A DNA stretch of 64,000 nucleotides from Propylenella binzhouense (GTDB taxonomy: Bacteria > Pseudomonadota > Alphaproteobacteria > Rhizobiales > Afifellaceae). How positions within the stretch are numbered: the stretch's first letter is position 1; every line of letters starts with the position of its first letter. Below, piece after piece: positions 9,621 through 18,735 of the stretch. Both the position numbers and the translations under genes were made by a program. The notes beneath the pieces are model-generated. The model had not been told where the DNA came from. It saw nothing but the letters and a program-made list of their open reading frames with translations, and ran no database searches. The stretch lies in assembly GCF_009866965.1 (NCBI RefSeq), contig NZ_SPKJ01000005.1, positions 1 through 64,000 on the forward strand, given 5' to 3'.

Positions 9621-10955
9621 ATGGCTTCTGCAGCCGAGCAGCTCGCTTCCAACCTGAACTTCGGCGCCTTCGCGAAGGCGACCGAGCTCAAGAAGCGAAT
9701 CTGGTTCACGTTGGGCGCGCTCCTCGTGTACCGGCTCGGAACGTACATCCCGCTGCCGGGCATCAATGTCGAGGCCCTGCAGCAGGCGTTCCAGCAGCAG
9801 TCCCAGGGCATCCTGGGCATGTTCAACATGTTTGCCGGCGGCGCGGTCGGGCGGATGGCGATCTTTGCGCTCGGCATCATGCCCTACATCTCCGCCTCCA
9901 TCATCGTGCAGCTCATGACGGCGGTGATCCCGTCGCTCGAGCAGCTGAAGAAGGAGGGCGAGCAGGGCCGCAAGGTGATCAACCAGTACACGCGGTATCT
10001 GACCGTCGTGCTGGCGGCCGTGCAGTCCTACGGCATCGCCGTGGGGCTCGAGGGCTCGCAGAGCGCGATCGTGGCCGATCCCGGCTGGTTCTTCCGCTTC
10101 ACGGCGGTGGTGACGCTCACGGGCGGCACGATGTTCCTGATGTGGCTCGGCGAGCAGATCACCTCGCGCGGCATCGGCAACGGCATCTCGCTCATCATCT
10201 TCTCGGGCATCGTCGCAGGGATTCCGCAGGCGATCGCCGGGACGCTGGAGCTCGGGCGCCAGGGCGCGCTCTCCACCGCCCTCATCCTCGCTGTGCTGGT
10301 GCTCGGCGTCGCGGTGATCGCATTCATCGTGTTCATGGAGCGGGCGCAGCGGCGGCTCCTCATCCAGTATCCGAAGCGACAGGTCGGGAACCGGATGTTC
10401 CAGGGCGATTCCTCGCACCTGCCCCTGAAGCTCAACACGTCCGGGGTCATCCCGCCGATCTTCGCGTCCTCGCTGCTCCTGCTGCCGATCACGATCGCGA
10501 ACTTCACGGCGGGCCAGGGCCCCGCCTGGCTGACCACGGTCACGGCGCTGCTCGGGCATGGCCAGCCGCTCTACATGCTGTTCTATGCGGCGCTGATCGT
10601 CTTCTTCGCGTTCTTCTACACCGCGGTCGTCTTCAATCCGAAGGACACGGCGGACCAGCTGAAGAAGCACGGCGGCTTCATTCCCGGGATCCGGCCCGGT
10701 CAGAGGACGGCGGAATATATCGACTACGTCCTGACGCGGATCACGGTGATCGGTGCGATCTATCTGGTGCTCGTCTGTCTGCTTCCCGAGTTCCTGATCG
10801 CGCAGGCGCGGCTGCCCTTCTATTTCGGCGGCACCTCGCTCCTGATCGTGGTCAGCGTGACGATGGATACCGTTGCACAGGTGCAGGGCCATCTGCTCGC
10901 CCATCAGTATGAAGGACTGGTCAAGAAGGCGAAGCTCAGGGGCCGTCGGCGATGA
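9621..10955 (+). CDS. secY: Protein translocase subunit SecY
   Basis: The 444-aa polytopic membrane protein has about ten hydrophobic segments and SecY signatures: YRLGTYIPLPGIN near the start (plug and TM1 region), EQITSRGIGNGISLIIF, and KQVGNRMFQGDSSHLPLK-type cytosolic loops. SecY forms the SecYEG channel that exports or inserts nascent proteins. It begins 20 bases after rplO, as in most spc operons. The stop overlaps adk by 4 bases. Confidence 0.98.
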   Translation: MASAAEQLASNLNFGAFAKATELKKRIWFTLGALLVYRLGTYIPLPGINVEALQQAFQQQSQGILGMFNMFAGGAVGRMAIFALGIMPYISASIIVQLMTAVIPSLEQLKKEGEQGRKVINQYTRYLTVVLAAVQSYGIAVGLEGSQSAIVADPGWFFRFTAVVTLTGGTMFLMWLGEQITSRGIGNGISLIIFSGIVAGIPQAIAGTLELGRQGALSTALILAVLVLGVAVIAFIVFMERAQRRLLIQYPKRQVGNRMFQGDSSHLPLKLNTSGVIPPIFASSLLLLPITIANFTAGQGPAWLTTVTALLGHGQPLYMLFYAALIVFFAFFYTAVVFNPKDTADQLKKHGGFIPGIRPGQRTAEYIDYVLTRITVIGAIYLVLVCLLPEFLIAQARLPFYFGGTSLLIVVSVTMDTVAQVQGHLLAHQYEGLVKKAKLRGRRR

Positions 10956-11638
10956 GGTTGATAGTGCTCGGTCCACCAGGGGCCGGGAAGGGCACGCAGG
11001 CGCAGCGGCTCGTGGACAGGCATGGCCTGGTGCAGCTCTCGACCGGCGACATGCTGCGGGCCGCGGTCGCGTCCGGCACGCCGGTCGGGCGCGAGGCGAA
11101 GGCGATCATGGAGGCGGGACGGCTCGTTCCCGATTCGGTGGTGGTCGGCATCATCGCGGAGCGGCTCGAAAAGCCGGACGTGAGGAACGGGTTCATCCTG
11201 GACGGGTTCCCGCGCACCCTCGCGCAGGCGGATGCGCTGGAGGCGCTTCTCGCCGGCAAGGGCACGCCGCTCGACGCGGTGATCCTGCTCGAGGTGCAGG
11301 ACGAGGTTCTCGTGGATCGGGTCGCAGGGCGCTACAGCTGCGCCAATTGCGGCGAAGGATACCACGACGCGTTCAAGCGGCCCGCGCAGGAAGGCGTCTG
11401 CGACAAGTGCGGCTCGACCGAGTTCAAGCGCAGGCCGGACGACAATCCGGACACGATGCGGCAGCGGCTTCAGGCCTACTACAAGGAAACGGCGCCGCTG
11501 ATCGGCTACTATTACGCCAAGGGCAAGCTGAAGGTCGTCGACGGAATGGCGGCGATCGACGACGTGACCCGGCAGATCGAGTCCGTGCTGGACGCTCTGG
11601 AGGACCGATCTGAAGTATTGAGTGCGCGAGGCGGTTGA
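10952..11638 (+). CDS. adk: Adenylate kinase with zinc-type LID
   Basis: The 228-aa enzyme converts ATP + AMP to 2 ADP. The P-loop GPPGAGKGT is at residues 7-15, with NMP-binding STGDMLRAAV at 30-39 and GFPRT at about 85-89. The LID domain has four cysteines (C130, C133, C150, C153) in two CxxC pairs, the arrangement that binds structural zinc in some bacterial adenylate kinases; E. coli Adk lacks it. The start overlaps the secY stop (ATGA). Adk between secY and rpsM is common in alphaproteobacteria. Confidence 0.97.
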   Translation: MRLIVLGPPGAGKGTQAQRLVDRHGLVQLSTGDMLRAAVASGTPVGREAKAIMEAGRLVPDSVVVGIIAERLEKPDVRNGFILDGFPRTLAQADALEALLAGKGTPLDAVILLEVQDEVLVDRVAGRYSCANCGEGYHDAFKRPAQEGVCDKCGSTEFKRRPDDNPDTMRQRLQAYYKETAPLIGYYYAKGKLKVVDGMAAIDDVTRQIESVLDALEDRSEVLSARGG

Positions 11639-11662
11639 CGGGCAGCTGCCGAGACATTAAGT

Positions 11663-11739
11663 GGCACCAATCCTGAAGAGTATGGGATCGGTGCCGGAGC
11701 CCGAGGGTATCCGGGGCCGGTTCTTTGCGTTTCCGGCCC
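11663..11739 (+). promoter_or_regulatory. Two consecutive hairpins in the adk-rpsM gap
   Basis: The 153-base gap between adk and rpsM holds two inverted repeats. The first is an 11-bp stem with one mismatch (ggcaccaatcc 11663-11673 with ggatcggtgcc 11685-11695). The second is a 7-bp perfect stem (gggccgg 11714-11720 with ccggccc 11733-11739) and a 12-base loop. Neither is followed by a T-run. Gammaproteobacterial alpha operons carry an S4-responsive leader here, but rpsD is not in this cluster, so any regulator is unknown. Role as a leader, internal promoter or processing site is inferred. Confidence 0.4.
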
Positions 11740-11791
11740 AAAGCGGTAGGCAGGGCGCTCCGGAGCGGGGCGCGGCAGAGGAGCTTGAGAC

Positions 11792-12160
11792 GTGGCACGT
11801 ATCGCTGGCGTCAACATACCGACGAACAAGCGCGTTCTGATCGCGCTGCAGTACATTCACGGCATCGGCGCGGCCAAGGCCCGCGAGATCATCGAGAAGG
11901 TGAGCATTCCGGAGAGCCGCCGCGTCAACGAGCTGTCGGACGCCGAGGTGCTCCAGATCCGCGAGACGATCGACCGCGACTACATCGTGGAAGGCGATCT
12001 TCGGCGCGAGACGGCGATGAACATCAAGCGGCTCATGGATCTCGGCTGCTACCGGGGACTGCGCCATCGCCGCGGCCTGCCGGTGCGCGGCCAGCGGACC
12101 CATACCAACGCCCGCACCCGCAAGGGACCGGCGAAGCCGATCGCCGGAAAGAAGAAGTAA
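11792..12160 (+). CDS. rpsM: 30S ribosomal protein S13
   Basis: The 122-aa protein ([20 protein letters not shown]) has the S13 helix-hairpin-helix region and the C-terminal [19 protein letters not shown] signature. It contacts the P-site tRNA and S19 in the 30S head. It uses a GTG start at 11792, preceded by GAGGAG at 11778-11783. Confidence 0.98.
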   Translation: MARIAGVNIPTNKRVLIALQYIHGIGAAKAREIIEKVSIPESRRVNELSDAEVLQIRETIDRDYIVEGDLRRETAMNIKRLMDLGCYRGLRHRRGLPVRGQRTHTNARTRKGPAKPIAGKKK

Positions 12161-12184
12161 GGCGCGAGCCGGGATCAAGGACCG

Positions 12185-12574
12185 ATGGCGAAAGACACCA
12201 CCCGCATCAAGAAGCGCGAGCGGAAGAACATCACTTCCGGCATCGCGCACGTGAACTCCACGTTCAACAACACGATGGTGACCATCACCGACGTGCAGGG
12301 CAACACGATCGCCTGGTCGTCCGCGGGCGCGATGGGCTTCAAGGGATCGCGGAAATCGACCCCCTATGCCGCCCAGATGGCGGCGGAGACGGCTGCCCGC
12401 AAGGCGCAGGACCACGGCATGCGGACGCTGGAGGTCGAGGTCTCCGGTCCCGGGTCCGGGCGCGAATCGGCGCTGCGGGCGCTGCAGGCCGCAGGCTTCA
12501 CCATCACCACGATTCGGGACGTCACCCCGATCCCGCACAATGGCTGCCGGCCGCCGAAGCGGCGCCGCGTCTAG
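12185..12574 (+). CDS. rpsK: 30S ribosomal protein S11
   Basis: The 129-aa protein has the S11 signatures [20 protein letters not shown] and the C-terminal [19 protein letters not shown]11 forms part of the 30S platform that contacts mRNA in the E site. It lies 24 bases after rpsM. Confidence 0.98.
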   Translation: MAKDTTRIKKRERKNITSGIAHVNSTFNNTMVTITDVQGNTIAWSSAGAMGFKGSRKSTPYAAQMAAETAARKAQDHGMRTLEVEVSGPGSGRESALRALQAAGFTITTIRDVTPIPHNGCRPPKRRRV

Positions 12575-12628
12575 GGCGGGTACACGACGGCCGCCTCCGG
12601 CGGCCGCATCATTCGAGAGGTAAAGCTC

Positions 12629-13645
12629 GTGATCCAGAAGAACTGGCAAGACCTCATCAAGCCGGAAAAGCTCGAGATGAGGCACGGCTCGGACCGGCGC
12701 CGGATCGCGACGGTTGTCGCCGAGCCGCTCGAGCGCGGCTTCGGCCTGACGCTCGGCAATGCGCTGCGGCGGGTGCTCCTGTCCTCGCTTCAGGGCGCGG
12801 CTGTCACCAGCGTGCAGATCGACGGCGTGCTGCATGAGTTCTCGTCGATCGCCGGCGTGCGCGAGGACGTGACGGACATCGTCCTCAACATCAAGGAAAT
12901 CGCCATCAAGATGAGCGGCGAGGGCCCGAAGCGCATGACGCTGCGCAAGCAGGGGCCCGGCCAGGTCACCGCGGGCGACATCAACACGATCGGCGATATC
13001 GAGGTCCTCAATCCCGAGCTCGTGCTCTGCACGCTCGACGAGGGCGCGGACATCCGCATGGAGCTTACGGCCGACATCGGCAAGGGCTACGTGCCCGCCG
13101 ACCGCAACCGGCCGGAGGATGCGCCGATCGGGCTCATTCCGGTCGACAGCCTCTATTCGCCCGTGAAGAAGGTCTCCTACCGGGTCGAGAACACCCGCGA
13201 GGGACAGGTGCTCGACTACGACAAGCTCACGCTGACGGTCGAGACCGACGGTTCGGTGAAGCCGGAGGACGCGATCGCCTATGCGGCGCGGATCCTCCAG
13301 GACCAGCTCTCGATCTTCGTCTCCTTCGAGGAGCCGAAGAAGGAGGTCGTCGAGGAGGCGACCCCGGAGCTCGCGTTCAATCCGGCGCTCCTCAAGAAGG
13401 TGGACGAGCTCGAGCTCTCCGTCCGCTCGGCGAACTGCCTGAAGAACGACAACATCGTCTATATCGGCGATCTCATCCAGAAGACCGAGGCGGAGATGCT
13501 CCGGACGCCGAATTTCGGGCGGAAGTCGCTGAACGAGATCAAGGAAGTGCTTGCCTCGATGGGCCTTCATCTCGGCATGGAAGTGCCGAACTGGCCGCCC
13601 GAGAACATCGACGAGCTCGCCAAGCGCTTCGAGGACCAGTACTAG
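12629..13645 (+). CDS. rpoA: DNA-directed RNA polymerase subunit alpha
   Basis: The 338-aa protein has the assembly N-terminal domain (residues about 1-235, including [20 protein letters not shown]) and the C-terminal helix-hairpin-helix domain ([18 protein letters not shown]) that binds UP elements and activators. The start is GTG at 12629, preceded by GAGAGG. The rpsK-rpoA gap has a tight 8-bp hairpin (12588-12606, 3-base loop), not followed by T residues. rpsD, which often precedes rpoA in other bacteria, is missing here. Confidence 0.98.
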   Translation: MIQKNWQDLIKPEKLEMRHGSDRRRIATVVAEPLERGFGLTLGNALRRVLLSSLQGAAVTSVQIDGVLHEFSSIAGVREDVTDIVLNIKEIAIKMSGEGPKRMTLRKQGPGQVTAGDINTIGDIEVLNPELVLCTLDEGADIRMELTADIGKGYVPADRNRPEDAPIGLIPVDSLYSPVKKVSYRVENTREGQVLDYDKLTLTVETDGSVKPEDAIAYAARILQDQLSIFVSFEEPKKEVVEEATPELAFNPALLKKVDELELSVRSANCLKNDNIVYIGDLIQKTEAEMLRTPNFGRKSLNEIKEVLASMGLHLGMEVPNWPPENIDELAKRFEDQY

Positions 13646-13691
13646 CACACCGCCCACGGCGTGAGCCGCCGGCAGAACAAGGAGTAGGGCC

Positions 13692-14120
13692 ATGCGCCAC
13701 GGGAAATCCGGTCGCAAGCTGAACCGCACCTCGAGCCACCGCCAGGCGATGTTCGCCAACATGGCGGCCTCGCTGATCGAGCACGAGCAGATCGTCACCA
13801 CGCTTCCGAAGGCGAAGGAGCTGCGGCCGATCGTCGAGAAGCTGGTCACGCTCGCCAAGCGCGGTGACCTTCATGCCCGTCGTCTCGCCGTGTCCAGGAT
13901 CCGTGACGAGAAGATGGTCAGGAAGCTGTTCGAGACGCTCGGGCCGCGCTACGCCGAGCGGAATGGCGGCTATACCCGGGTGCTGAAGGCCGGGTTCCGG
14001 TACGGGGACAACGCGCCGGTCGCCGTCATCGAGTTCGTCGACCGCGACGAATCCGCCAAGGGCGCGGGCGACCGTGCCCGCCGCGAGGCGGAGGAGCAGG
14101 CCGAGGAAGTGGCCGCCTGA
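13692..14120 (+). CDS. rplQ: 50S ribosomal protein L17
   Basis: The 142-aa protein starts [20 protein letters not shown], the L17 signature. The C-terminus after about residue 120 is an acidic and basic tail ([14 protein letters not shown]), a typical alphaproteobacterial extension. It is the last gene of the cluster and is followed by a strong intrinsic terminator. Confidence 0.98.
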   Translation: MRHGKSGRKLNRTSSHRQAMFANMAASLIEHEQIVTTLPKAKELRPIVEKLVTLAKRGDLHARRLAVSRIRDEKMVRKLFETLGPRYAERNGGYTRVLKAGFRYGDNAPVAVIEFVDRDESAKGAGDRARREAEEQAEEVAA

Positions 14121-14156
14121 CGGCCGTTCCCGGCAGGGCGTGAGCCCGCGAGAATT

Positions 14157-14189
14157 AAAAGCCCCGCCGGTCGCCGGCGGGGCTTTTTC
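14157..14189 (+). terminator. Intrinsic terminator of the ribosomal cluster
   Basis: A perfect 10-bp GC-rich stem (gccccgccgg 14161-14170 with ccggcggggc 14174-14183) has a 3-base loop, is flanked by AAAA upstream and followed by TTTTT. It lies 37 bases after the rplQ stop and should end the long ribosomal transcript. Confidence 0.9.
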
Positions 14190-14244
14190 GTATGACGTTC
14201 GGCACGTGGGGCTCCGGCGGTCGCCGCCGCGGCATCGCCGCAAC

Positions 14245-14272
14245 GAAAAAGGCCCCTGCGACGGCAGGGGCC
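14245..14272 (-). terminator. Intrinsic terminator of ndk
   Basis: Read on the minus strand, a 9-bp perfect stem (ggcccctgc with gcaggggcc, 14251-14272) and 4-base loop are followed by TTTTT (14246-14250). It sits about 46 bases downstream of the ndk stop and faces the rplQ terminator. Confidence 0.88.
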
Positions 14273-14317
14273 TCCGGTCCGGCACGCCGGGCGCGGGCTG
14301 CCCGCCCGCATCGGCCG

Positions 14318-14740
14318 TCAGCCGACGATCTCGTCTTCCGTGAAGAAGAAGGCGATCTCCTGCCGGGCCGTGTCGGGCCCGTCGGAGCCATGCACGGAAT
14401 TCTCGCCGATCGAGCGCGCGAATTCCTTGCGGATGGTTCCCGGCGCGGCGTCCTTCGGGTTGGTGGCGCCCATGACCTCGCGGTTCCTGGCGATGGCGTT
14501 CTCGCCCTCGAGAACCTGCACCACGACCGGTCCGGCCGTCATCGTCTCCACGAGCTCGCCGAAGAAGGGGCGCTCCTTGTGGACCGCATAGAAGCCTTCG
14601 GCCTGCTCGCGGGTCATCCGGATGCGCTTCTGGGCGATCACGCGCAGGCCCGCACTCTCGAGCTTGTCGATGATCTTGCCGGTGAGATTCCGCTCGGTCG
14701 CGTCCGGCTTGATGATGGAGAACGTGCGCTCGATGGCCAT
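14318..14740 (-). CDS. ndk: Nucleoside diphosphate kinase
   Basis: The 140-aa enzyme transfers gamma-phosphate from ATP to other nucleoside diphosphates. It begins [20 protein letters not shown]. The catalytic histidine is in [16 protein letters not shown], the Ndk signature. Length is standard (about 140 aa). It has its own terminator on the minus strand, and panC lies upstream with a 95-base gap. Confidence 0.98.
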   Translation of the reverse strand: MAIERTFSIIKPDATERNLTGKIIDKLESAGLRVIAQKRIRMTREQAEGFYAVHKERPFFGELVETMTAGPVVVQVLEGENAIARNREVMGATNPKDAAPGTIRKEFARSIGENSVHGSDGPDTARQEIAFFFTEDEIVG

Positions 14741-14835
14741 GAAGGGGGTCCTGTGTCGGAAGGGAATGCCTATCGCGCGGTGCTATACCCGGAGGCCCGG
14801 CGCGGAGCAACCTGAGCCGCCGGGATGGGTCCTGC

Positions 14836-15693
14836 TCAGGCCGGATTTGCGACGGGAATGTTGTCGATGAGTCGGGTGCGGCCGAGGCGGGCCGCGGCGA
14901 GCATGCGCAGCGGCTCCGTCCTCCAGTCGTCCACCGGCGCAAGGGACGCGGCGTTGCGGACCTCGAGATAGTCCGGGTCGAAGCCGGCCGATCGGATGGC
15001 GGCAACGGCTTCGGCAAGCGCATCCGTCGGCGGCCCGCCGGCCGCGATGCGCTGCGCGGCCTCGGACATCGATCGATGGAGGAGCGGCGCCCGGGCGCGC
15101 TCGTCCGGCGACAGATAGGCGTTGCGGGAGGAGAGGGCGAGCCCGTCCGCCTCGCGGACCGTAGGCCGTCCGATGATCTCCGTCGGCAGCCCGAGATCAG
15201 CCGCCATGCAGCGGACCACGAGGAGCTGCTGGTAGTCCTTCTCCCCGAAATAGGCCTGGTCCGGCATGCCGGCGACGAGGAGCTTGGCGACGACCGTCGC
15301 GACGCCGGCGAAGAAATGGGGCCGGAACGCGCTCTCCAGGCCCTCCGACGGGCCGGCGACGCTGATGGTGGTGGCGAAGCCCGGCGGATACATCTCCTCC
15401 GTCGAGGGGGCGAAGAGCACGTCGACGCCGAGCGCCTCGAGCTTCGCGCGGTCGGCGTCCTCGGTGCGGGGATAGGCGGCGAAGTCCTCGTTCGGCGCGA
15501 ACTGGGTCGGGTTCACGAAGAGGGTCACGACGACGCGGTCGCAGGCGCGGCGCGCCGACTCGACAAGCGCGACGTGGCCGGCATGAAGCGCGCCCATGGT
15601 CGGCACCATGGCGATGGTCGAGGCGCCCGCGCGGCGCCACGCATCCACCCTCTGCCGCAGCTCGCCCCGCGTCCGTACCACGTTGAGGTTCAT
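14836..15693 (-). CDS. panC: Pantothenate synthetase
   Basis: The 285-aa enzyme condenses pantoate and beta-alanine with ATP to make pantothenate, the coenzyme A precursor. Nucleotidyl-transferase motifs are visible: PTMGALHAGH (HxGH type), FGEKDYQQL and SSRNAYLS (KMSKS-like). The ATG at 15693 gives MNLNVVRTRGEL; the frame upstream of it has no family similarity. panB is not adjacent. Confidence 0.96.
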   Translation of the reverse strand: MNLNVVRTRGELRQRVDAWRRAGASTIAMVPTMGALHAGHVALVESARRACDRVVVTLFVNPTQFAPNEDFAAYPRTEDADRAKLEALGVDVLFAPSTEEMYPPGFATTISVAGPSEGLESAFRPHFFAGVATVVAKLLVAGMPDQAYFGEKDYQQLLVVRCMAADLGLPTEIIGRPTVREADGLALSSRNAYLSPDERARAPLLHRSMSEAAQRIAAGGPPTDALAEAVAAIRSAGFDPDYLEVRNAASLAPVDDWRTEPLRMLAAARLGRTRLIDNIPVANPA

Positions 15694-15773
15694 CGCATTC
15701 TCCAGACGGCTGCTGGCTAGTTCACGCCGCCCGCTTGCGCAAGACCCCGGGAACGTCCCATCTATCATCCGTG

Positions 15774-16490
15774 ATGAGCGACGAGCGCAGCGTGGCGCCG
15801 GGACGGGGCGGCGTTCCCGGCAAGGCCGCTTCCGATGCCGAACTGGAAGCCTTCCTGAAGAAGGCGGCGGAGCTCGCGCCCGCCGGCGCCGCCGCGCGCG
15901 GCCGCCTGGTGTTCGCCCTCGACGCGACCATGAGCCGCCAGCCGACCTGGGATCTCGCCTGCGCCCTCCAGGCCGGCATGTTCGATGCCGCCGGTTCCGT
16001 GGGCGGCCTCAGCGTCCAGCTCGTCTACTTCCGCGGCTGCGGGGAATGCCGGGCCTCGTCCTGGGTCGCGGATACGCGTGCCCTGCGCGATCTGATGGTG
16101 CAGATCGATTGCCGCGGCGGCCACACTCAGATCGGCAAGGTCCTCGCCCATGTCCGGCGCGAGGCGGCGAAGCGGCCCGTCGCGGCGCTCGCTTATGTCG
16201 GCGACGCCATCGAGGAGGATGTCGACCGCCTCGCGGCGTCGGCCGGCGAACTCGGGCTCCTCGGCGTGCGCGCCTTCATGTTCCAGGAAGGGCGCGATCC
16301 CGCGGCCGAGCGCGCCTTCAAGGAGATCGCGAGACTCACCAACGGCGCGCATATGCGCTTCGACGCGGCCGCCGCCGGCCGGCTCGCGGCCCTTCTTGCC
16401 GCCGTCGCCACCTATGCGGCCGGCGGACTGCCGGCTCTGCGTTCGTCGCAAGGGGAGGGCGCGCGCCTCCTGCTCGCGCACCTGAAGTGA
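15774..16490 (+). CDS. VWA-like (MIDAS) protein of unknown function
   Basis: This 238-aa soluble protein has a Rossmann-like VWA pattern. The metal-ion-dependent adhesion site is recognisable: D50-A-T-M-S54 at the end of the first strand (LVFALD), a conserved Thr at about 118 (GGHTQIGKV) and Asp at about 144 (YVGDAIEED). VWA domains bind protein partners through a metal ion. There is no signal peptide, so it is probably cytosolic. The start is uncertain (ATG 15774, or the adjacent in-frame GTG 15771; no clear ribosome-binding site). Its stop overlaps the GTG start of the J-domain gene by 4 bases (GTGA), so the two are probably made together. The biological role is not known to me. Confidence 0.75.
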   Translation: MSDERSVAPGRGGVPGKAASDAELEAFLKKAAELAPAGAAARGRLVFALDATMSRQPTWDLACALQAGMFDAAGSVGGLSVQLVYFRGCGECRASSWVADTRALRDLMVQIDCRGGHTQIGKVLAHVRREAAKRPVAALAYVGDAIEEDVDRLAASAGELGLLGVRAFMFQEGRDPAAERAFKEIARLTNGAHMRFDAAAAGRLAALLAAVATYAAGGLPALRSSQGEGARLLLAHLK

Positions 16491-17179
16491 TCCGGTACCT
16501 GCTGATCGCCCTCGTGGCCGCGGGCCTGCTCGCGCTCGCGGTGCGACATTTCCTTGCGGCCAATCCCGCGGACCTTGCCCGGCAGCTGAGGCGGCTTGCC
16601 GGGCTCGGCCTCGTGGCGGGCGCGCTCGGGCTCGTGGTCCTCAGGCAGCCGGCGCTCGCGCTTCCGGTCGGGATGGCCGGGCTCGCGCTCCTGAGACGTC
16701 GCGGGTGGTCCGGCGGCACCACGCCTGGCGGACGCTCCGGCGTCAAATCGGCGCGCCTCGACATGACGCTCGACCACGACAGCGGCGAGATGGACGGCAC
16801 CGTGCTGGCGGGGCGGTACGAGGGCAGGAGGCTTTCGGAGCTCACCCTGGACGAGCTGCTCGCATTTGCCGGAGAGCTCGCCGGTGATCCGCAGTCGCTA
16901 CGGCTCCTGGAAGCTTATCTCGACCGCGCGCACCCCGCCTGGCGAGAGCACGTCGAGGCGGACGAAGCGGCGGGGGCTCGCGCGCCGCCGGGCACGGGCG
17001 AGATGAGCGCGCATGAAGCCCATCAGGTCCTTGGGCTTGAGCCGGGCGCCGGCGAAGCCGAGATCCGGGATGCCCACCGCCGCCTCATGAAGCAGGTGCA
17101 TCCGGACCGCGGCGGGAGCGCCGCGCTCGCCGCCAAGGTCAATGAGGCCAAGGACCGGCTGCTGCGGGAACATCGCTGA
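16487..17179 (+). CDS. Membrane-anchored J-domain protein
   Basis: This 230-aa protein begins at a GTG overlapping the preceding stop. Two hydrophobic segments (about residues 3-23 and 38-68) anchor it. A middle region (about 90-160, with MTLDHDSGEMDGTVLAGRYE) follows, and a C-terminal J domain (about 172-230) with HPD at 205-207. C-terminal J domain plus N-terminal membrane anchor is the Tim14/Pam18 and DjlC-like layout. J domains stimulate ATP hydrolysis by a DnaK-type Hsp70, so this probably recruits DnaK to the membrane. The coupling to the VWA gene suggests a shared substrate; that is inference. Confidence 0.82.
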   Translation: MIRYLLIALVAAGLLALAVRHFLAANPADLARQLRRLAGLGLVAGALGLVVLRQPALALPVGMAGLALLRRRGWSGGTTPGGRSGVKSARLDMTLDHDSGEMDGTVLAGRYEGRRLSELTLDELLAFAGELAGDPQSLRLLEAYLDRAHPAWREHVEADEAAGARAPPGTGEMSAHEAHQVLGLEPGAGEAEIRDAHRRLMKQVHPDRGGSAALAAKVNEAKDRLLREHR

Positions 17180-17184
17180 CCCCG

Positions 17185-18669
17185 TCAGTTCGGCACGGCC
17201 AGGCAGGTGATGGACTGGCGCTTGAGCTGCCGGCAGGCGGCGCGCGCCTCGTCCTTGCCTTCGAAGCCGGCGAACCTGACGCGGTAGAGCGTGGTTCCGC
17301 CGGCATTCACCGGCATCGTGAAGGGCTCGCGGTCGCGCACGATCGCGCGGGCGGAACCGCTCACCTTCTCGAGCAGTGCGTCGGCATCCTCCCGGCTCGG
17401 CACGGCTGCGATCTGGATCTGCCAGCCCGCCCTGGAGGAGGGCGCAAGCGAGGCCGCTTCCGCGGCGGTGCGCGGCCGCGGCTGCATGTGCGCGGCCTTC
17501 GACTGGGCGAGTTCGGCAAGGCGGGCGATGGGATCGTCATGGCTGCTGCTGACGGCCGGCGCATAGGCGAGCTGCGCCACCTCCTGGGCGGCCATGATCC
17601 GGGCCGCGATCTGGTCGCCGCCGATCCCGTCCGGCCGCGCATTCGGAACGGCCGACGCGACCGCGACCACGGCGTCGCCCATTGCCTCGTCCGCGGCCGG
17701 CCGGCCGATCTCGGCGGAAGCGAGGAGCGCCGGGGGCTCGTAGCCCGGCCGGATGCGCGGCAGCGGCGTGCCCGAAATGGCGCCGGTATCGGCGATGAGG
17801 AGCGGGGCCGTCCGCTTGCCGCGGCTCGCATCCGGCAGGTAGTCCGCGATCAGCTGCTTCATGTGGGCATTGCGGCTCGCGCTCGTCGCGCCGCCGAGAA
17901 CGACCGCGACGATGCGCCGGTCACCCCGCTTCACGGAGGTGACGAGGTTGAAGCCGGAGGCGCGGGTATAGCCGGTCTTGATGCCCTCCACGCCGTCCAC
18001 GGTCCCGAGCAGGTGATTGGTGTTGCGGTAGGTGGCGCGGCCCCAGGTGAAGGTCCGGGTCGAGAAGAAGGCGAAGTAGCGCGGAAAGCGGTCCTGGAGC
18101 GCGCGTCCGAGCCGCGCCATGTCGCGCGCCGTGGTCTTCTGCGTCGGATCGGGCAGGCCGTTCGGGTTGTTGAAGGTGGTTCTGCTCATGCCGATCGCGC
18201 GCGCGGTGCGGTTCATGCGGCGCGCGAAGGCCTCGACGGAGCCCTCGATGTTCTCGGCGACGACCACGGCGATGTCGTTCGCCGACTTCACGCAGAGCGC
18301 CTTGATGGCGTCCTCGACCCGGATCGTCCGGCCCGCCGGGATGCCAAGCTTCGAAGGCGGCATGCTCGCGGCGTATTTCGAGACGGTGAACTGCGTGTCG
18401 AGCGTGACGCGTCCCGCGCTCATCTCCTCGAAGAGGATATAGAGGGTCATCATCTTGGTGAGCGAGGCGGGATATCTCGGCTCGTCGGCGTAGCGCTCGT
18501 AGAGCGTCTCTCCGCTCTTCGCGTCGACCACCAAGGCTGCGTAGCGTTCGGCGGCCGAAGCCGGCGCGGCGACCGAAAGCAGGCTCAGGACGACGGCGAG
18601 AGCGAATGCGATCGAGGGCAGGCGGCGGATACAGGAAGAGGACTGCGACTGGAACACAAAGAACCCCAC
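17185..18669 (-). CDS. D-alanyl-D-alanine carboxypeptidase (PBP5/6 type) with SPOR domain
   Basis: This 494-aa exported peptidoglycan enzyme removes the terminal D-Ala of pentapeptides. A signal peptide covers about residues 15-40 (hydrophobic run ending ASAA). The serine-peptidase S11 motifs are S69-L-T-K72, S129-A-N131 and K231-T-G233. After a low-complexity linker, the C-terminal 80 residues (from about 414, GWQIQIAAVPSREDADALLE) match a SPOR domain, which binds denuded glycan at the division septum. It is convergent with the J-domain gene (5-base gap) and divergent from the phasin. Confidence 0.93.
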   Translation of the reverse strand: MGFFVFQSQSSSCIRRLPSIAFALAVVLSLLSVAAPASAAERYAALVVDAKSGETLYERYADEPRYPASLTKMMTLYILFEEMSAGRVTLDTQFTVSKYAASMPPSKLGIPAGRTIRVEDAIKALCVKSANDIAVVVAENIEGSVEAFARRMNRTARAIGMSRTTFNNPNGLPDPTQKTTARDMARLGRALQDRFPRYFAFFSTRTFTWGRATYRNTNHLLGTVDGVEGIKTGYTRASGFNLVTSVKRGDRRIVAVVLGGATSASRNAHMKQLIADYLPDASRGKRTAPLLIADTGAISGTPLPRIRPGYEPPALLASAEIGRPAADEAMGDAVVAVASAVPNARPDGIGGDQIAARIMAAQEVAQLAYAPAVSSSHDDPIARLAELAQSKAAHMQPRPRTAAEAASLAPSSRAGWQIQIAAVPSREDADALLEKVSGSARAIVRDREPFTMPVNAGGTTLYRVRFAGFEGKDEARAACRQLKRQSITCLAVPN

Positions 18670-18735
18670 TCGGTCGGGCTTGGCTCGGGCGTTCGGGACG
18701 GACAGGCCCCGGATCGATTGCAGCTGCGAAGGCTA

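Noticed and set aside
12588-12606. Hairpin between rpsK and rpoA as a terminator
   Set aside because: The 8-bp stem with 3-base loop is stable but is followed by CATCATTCGAG, not T residues. Ending transcription before rpoA would not make sense.
11657-13858. Minus-strand open frame of 733 codons opposite rpsM, rpsK and rpoA
   Set aside because: Antisense shadow of conserved ribosomal and polymerase genes. No start site or domain supports it.
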